A stretch of 64,000 nt of DNA from Trochalopteron elliotii (Eukaryota > Chordata > Aves > Passeriformes > Leiothrichidae). Shown here one piece after another: positions 61,501 through 64,000 of the stretch (within the stretch, counting starts at the first letter, position 1; the number at the start of each line of letters is the position of its first letter). Location: assembly GCA_024734555.1 (NCBI GenBank), contig JANPWX010000060.1, positions 3,447,571 through 3,511,570 of the forward strand, in the 5' to 3' direction. Under the pieces are notes generated by a model that saw only the letters and a program-made list of their open reading frames with translations, ran no database searches and was not told the DNA's origin. The translations under genes were made by a program, and so were the position numbers.

Positions 61501-63535
61501 AGACAAAGGATGTCTCAGCTGTGCTGAGGGAGGCCTGGCAGCTCAAGGAACAACTGTGTTGAGGGGTTTTGTTGAGAACAACCAGGAGGATTATCTGCTC
61601 TTTTTGGCAAGAGGGGGGGTAGAGGGGAGATGTATCTATGGTATCCTGGCAGCTGAACTTCCCACCACCTCTACATCCTGCTGGGGGATGTGATTGGGAG
61701 CTTGTGTCTCAAATGTTCAGACAGTTCAGCTGGAAGAGAGATTTCTTTCATGTTGCTATTGTATTGATAGAAAGATTGAAGTTATTTCTTTGTTCCCCTG
61801 CCTTTTCATCTGGAGTTTAATTTCATTTCTGATTTCAGGTAAACAGGACTCATGCTCACAGGATGTGCACAAATGTGTCTCAGCCTTTCTTTTGGTGCAT
61901 CTGTTCAAGCCTTCTATCTCCTCTCTAAGTTTTGAGTACACTACTTCATTCCAATAAACACTAGAGGCATCAACTGTGAGTCACAAATATTCAATGAGTC
62001 AGGCTTCATGAACTCTTCTGCTCTCCAAAACACTGATTTCTCTTTGGTTTGGGATGAATGGTAGACAGGATTTTATTTTACCTGTACCGTTTTCACTGAC
62101 ATTGTCATACCCATCAAGAAAAGATGGTGCCACTGTTCTTGAGAGCAGAGAGTGGAGAGAGAAAAGAAGCTCTCAGCTCTTCATTTTGTTGAAAGCTCAG
62201 ATGCAGCAAAAATATCCAGAAGAAAACAGTTATGTACCCATTTGGAAAGTGGAATGTTCTTGGGATACATTACCAATTTATCACATGGGTTTAGATTGAG
62301 TGTCTTAAAAAATCTGTATTCATTCTACTAATCAACCAAAAATGCACAGTAACCCCTCTAGATCCTAGGACAGAATTTTAAATCAAAGATTGTAGAAGCT
62401 GACCAACTCATTTTGCTACTCAAGAAAAGCCCAGAGACAATGACCAAGAGTCCTTGTTTCACAAACAGAATACTTAACCTGGGAAAAATATCTTGGAAAG
62501 TTGATCACACGTATCTATAGATTATGAAGACAGAAAAGAGCACCTGTAACAAAGTACAGACATGTATGATTCCTTCATTCTGTACCAACCCTCAAAAACA
62601 GAACACCTTTCAAAAAGACAGCCTCTCTTGATCCCAAAACATTATTTCTGTTCAAACTATTAACTTATAAGGCAGTCCAGAGGAAGAGATTTAGAGACCA
62701 CAAAATAAACCACACAGTGTTTCTGCAGAACACTGAAGACAGAAGGTGCCCAATTTTCACCTGGCTCTCACAGTGAATATGACAGACCATGATGCTGCAG
62801 TTCTCATGACGTTAAAATCACACAGGATTTTAACTTTGTCACACACAGAGGAACTCCCGAGTTTTAACACAGAGTCCTACAAACATTGTCAAATATAAGC
62901 CAATAGGCTGCCTTGTTCTATTCACTTGTAATTCTGCAACAGACAAGAAGCACTAAATAGGTGAAGAAAAACCAATATGTAAATTCATTGGAAAAACAAT
63001 TTTCCCATACCAAAGCAGAACAGCAGAATGAAACTTGGGTTTTTAGCTTGTGCAATAAACTGTCTTGTCCAGTTCTGGTTAAACTAAACAAACTACACCT
63101 CCCCGTTGCCATATACATACAAATTAAGAAAAGAAATTACAGTTTCTCACTGTTTTGAAGACAACAGTTTTTCAGAACTGATCTCCGCAGAACAGGAGGG
63201 AGAAAACTAAACCATGCAACAAATGTAGGGCTGCACAAAACAAATATATTGCATCTCCCACCACATTGCTTTCTGTATCTAATATTACTTTAATTGCTTT
63301 CATCCCTACTTTCTACCCCTGTTCATAGCTCCAGCGTGTATTTTTGCCTTTCACATTTCACATATTTCTTTATTCACAGTTCATCTACATATTCATAGTA
63401 CTTTACTTTTCAGATTGTTCCAAAATGATCCCTCTGTCCCATCCTGTCACCTCTCCTTAAAAAAAAATGAATTTCATTTGTAATGTTACAACCGAGGAAA
63501 AACAGAAATGAAAAATGAGAATTTGTGGAAAGGAT
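58551..63535. other. unannotated non-coding stretch
   Basis: About 5 kb of mainly AT-rich DNA with A-runs near 58968-58976 and 59002-59014. The 157-codon plus frame at 58551-59024 contains these A-runs as lysine tracts and looks like chance. A G-rich patch lies at 61612-61634. No gene is recognised. Confidence 0.45.
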
Positions 63536-63577
63536 GCAGCAGTCTCTTCCAACCCTAACAATTCTGTGATTCTAATT
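63536..63577 (+). mobile_element. CR1 LINE 3' tip (short)
   Basis: TCTCTTCCAACCCTAACA followed by ATTCTGTGATTCT is the CR1 3' terminus in sense orientation. Only about 40 bases are recognisable. The copy is either extremely 5'-truncated or diverged upstream. Confidence 0.8.
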
Positions 63578-64000
63578 TACAGCTTTAATACTGGGTGTTA
63601 TTCTATGACTATCACATAAACACTACTAAATCTTTACCTTAATTCAGGGCAAGTTTGGTTTATCAGATAATACCCACTCACAACTATAATAGAGTTTAAG
63701 GTAAATTTTCAACATGCAATTTGCTGGCTTGAGAGGCTTATACATACCCTATAGCTCTTGCTAACTGGGAAAAAAGGGCTCTATTTATGAAGATAAAACC
63801 CAACACATTTTCAACATTAGGCACAGTTAATCGGATTCTGCAATCCACCTGTCAGTTTATGTAGGTCATTGCAGTGGTACTGGTGTCACTGAAACTATGT
63901 TATAATTATTCAGATTAATACATCATGTATTAATACATGCACATACATGTATTTTAATGTATTTATTATTATTTAATCATAACAATTTAAGATAGCCCCA
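63578..64000. other. unannotated AT-rich end of window
   Basis: No gene is seen. The last 100 bases are strongly AT-rich and contain a perfect 16-base palindrome, CATGTATTAATACATG, at 63924-63939. A further ACATGTATT follows about 10 bases downstream, at 63946-63954. Confidence 0.5.

Noticed and set aside
1..64000. tRNA, rRNA, CRISPR, bacterial operon or phage structure
   Set aside because: No direct-repeat/spacer array, no A/B-box cloverleaf, no rRNA words and no closely packed long frames were seen. CR1, MIR and LTR content indicates vertebrate nuclear DNA.

Overview
The window reads as vertebrate nuclear DNA, most likely from a bird. It is AT-rich and repeat-poor, with no compact gene arrangement. 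Its recognisable interspersed repeats are five pieces of CR1 LINE, at least two clear MIR-type SINE relics and two LTR-like segments. Abundant 3'-end CR1 copies with the AGAATCACAGAAT / TTCCAACC...ATTCTGTGATTCT end are typical of bird, crocodile and turtle genomes. The shortage of other repeats and the two LTRs fit a bird best. No species is claimed.

No gene could be identified by homology from the sequence alone. The many open frames of 60 to 130 codons are about what chance gives in about 64 kb of AT-rich DNA, and most are not annotated here. The whole window is best read as intergenic DNA or a large intron.

The one place where open frames, splice-site consensus and reading phase agree is on the minus strand at about 14.27-15.64 kb. 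Two adjoining open segments there (14748-15026 and 14268-14590) are separated by a 156-base GT...AG interval with matching phase. They may be exons of an unrecognised gene or pseudogene, and a neighbouring frame could extend the first exon through a one-base frameshift. This is a hypothesis. A second, weaker candidate is the longest open frame, plus strand, 24738-25283.

Layout: 1-7.4 kb, unremarkable DNA with one CNE-like segment near 1.2 kb; 7.4-7.8 kb, a homeodomain-site-rich CNE-like segment; 8.8 kb, CR1; 13.3-15.6 kb, a weak MIR, a large inverted repeat and the candidate exons; 20.5-22.7 kb, short duplications and a palindrome; 25.5-25.8 kb, a near full-length MIR interrupted by a foldback-like insert; 28.4 kb, a paired POU/SOX site; 34.2 kb, a 9-base tandem array fused to a perfect hairpin; 39.65-40.0 kb, LTR-like promoter and poly(A) structure on the plus strand; 41.7 kb, internally deleted CR1; 44-48.7 kb, small hairpins, a TTCC microsatellite and a MIR; 51.3 kb, A23 tract; 53.6 kb, CR1 plus; 57.5-57.9 kb, minus-strand LTR with an internal 26-28 base tandem repeat; 58.15-58.55 kb, CR1 minus; 63.5 kb, CR1 tip. 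No tRNA, rRNA, CRISPR array, bacterial or phage gene was seen.
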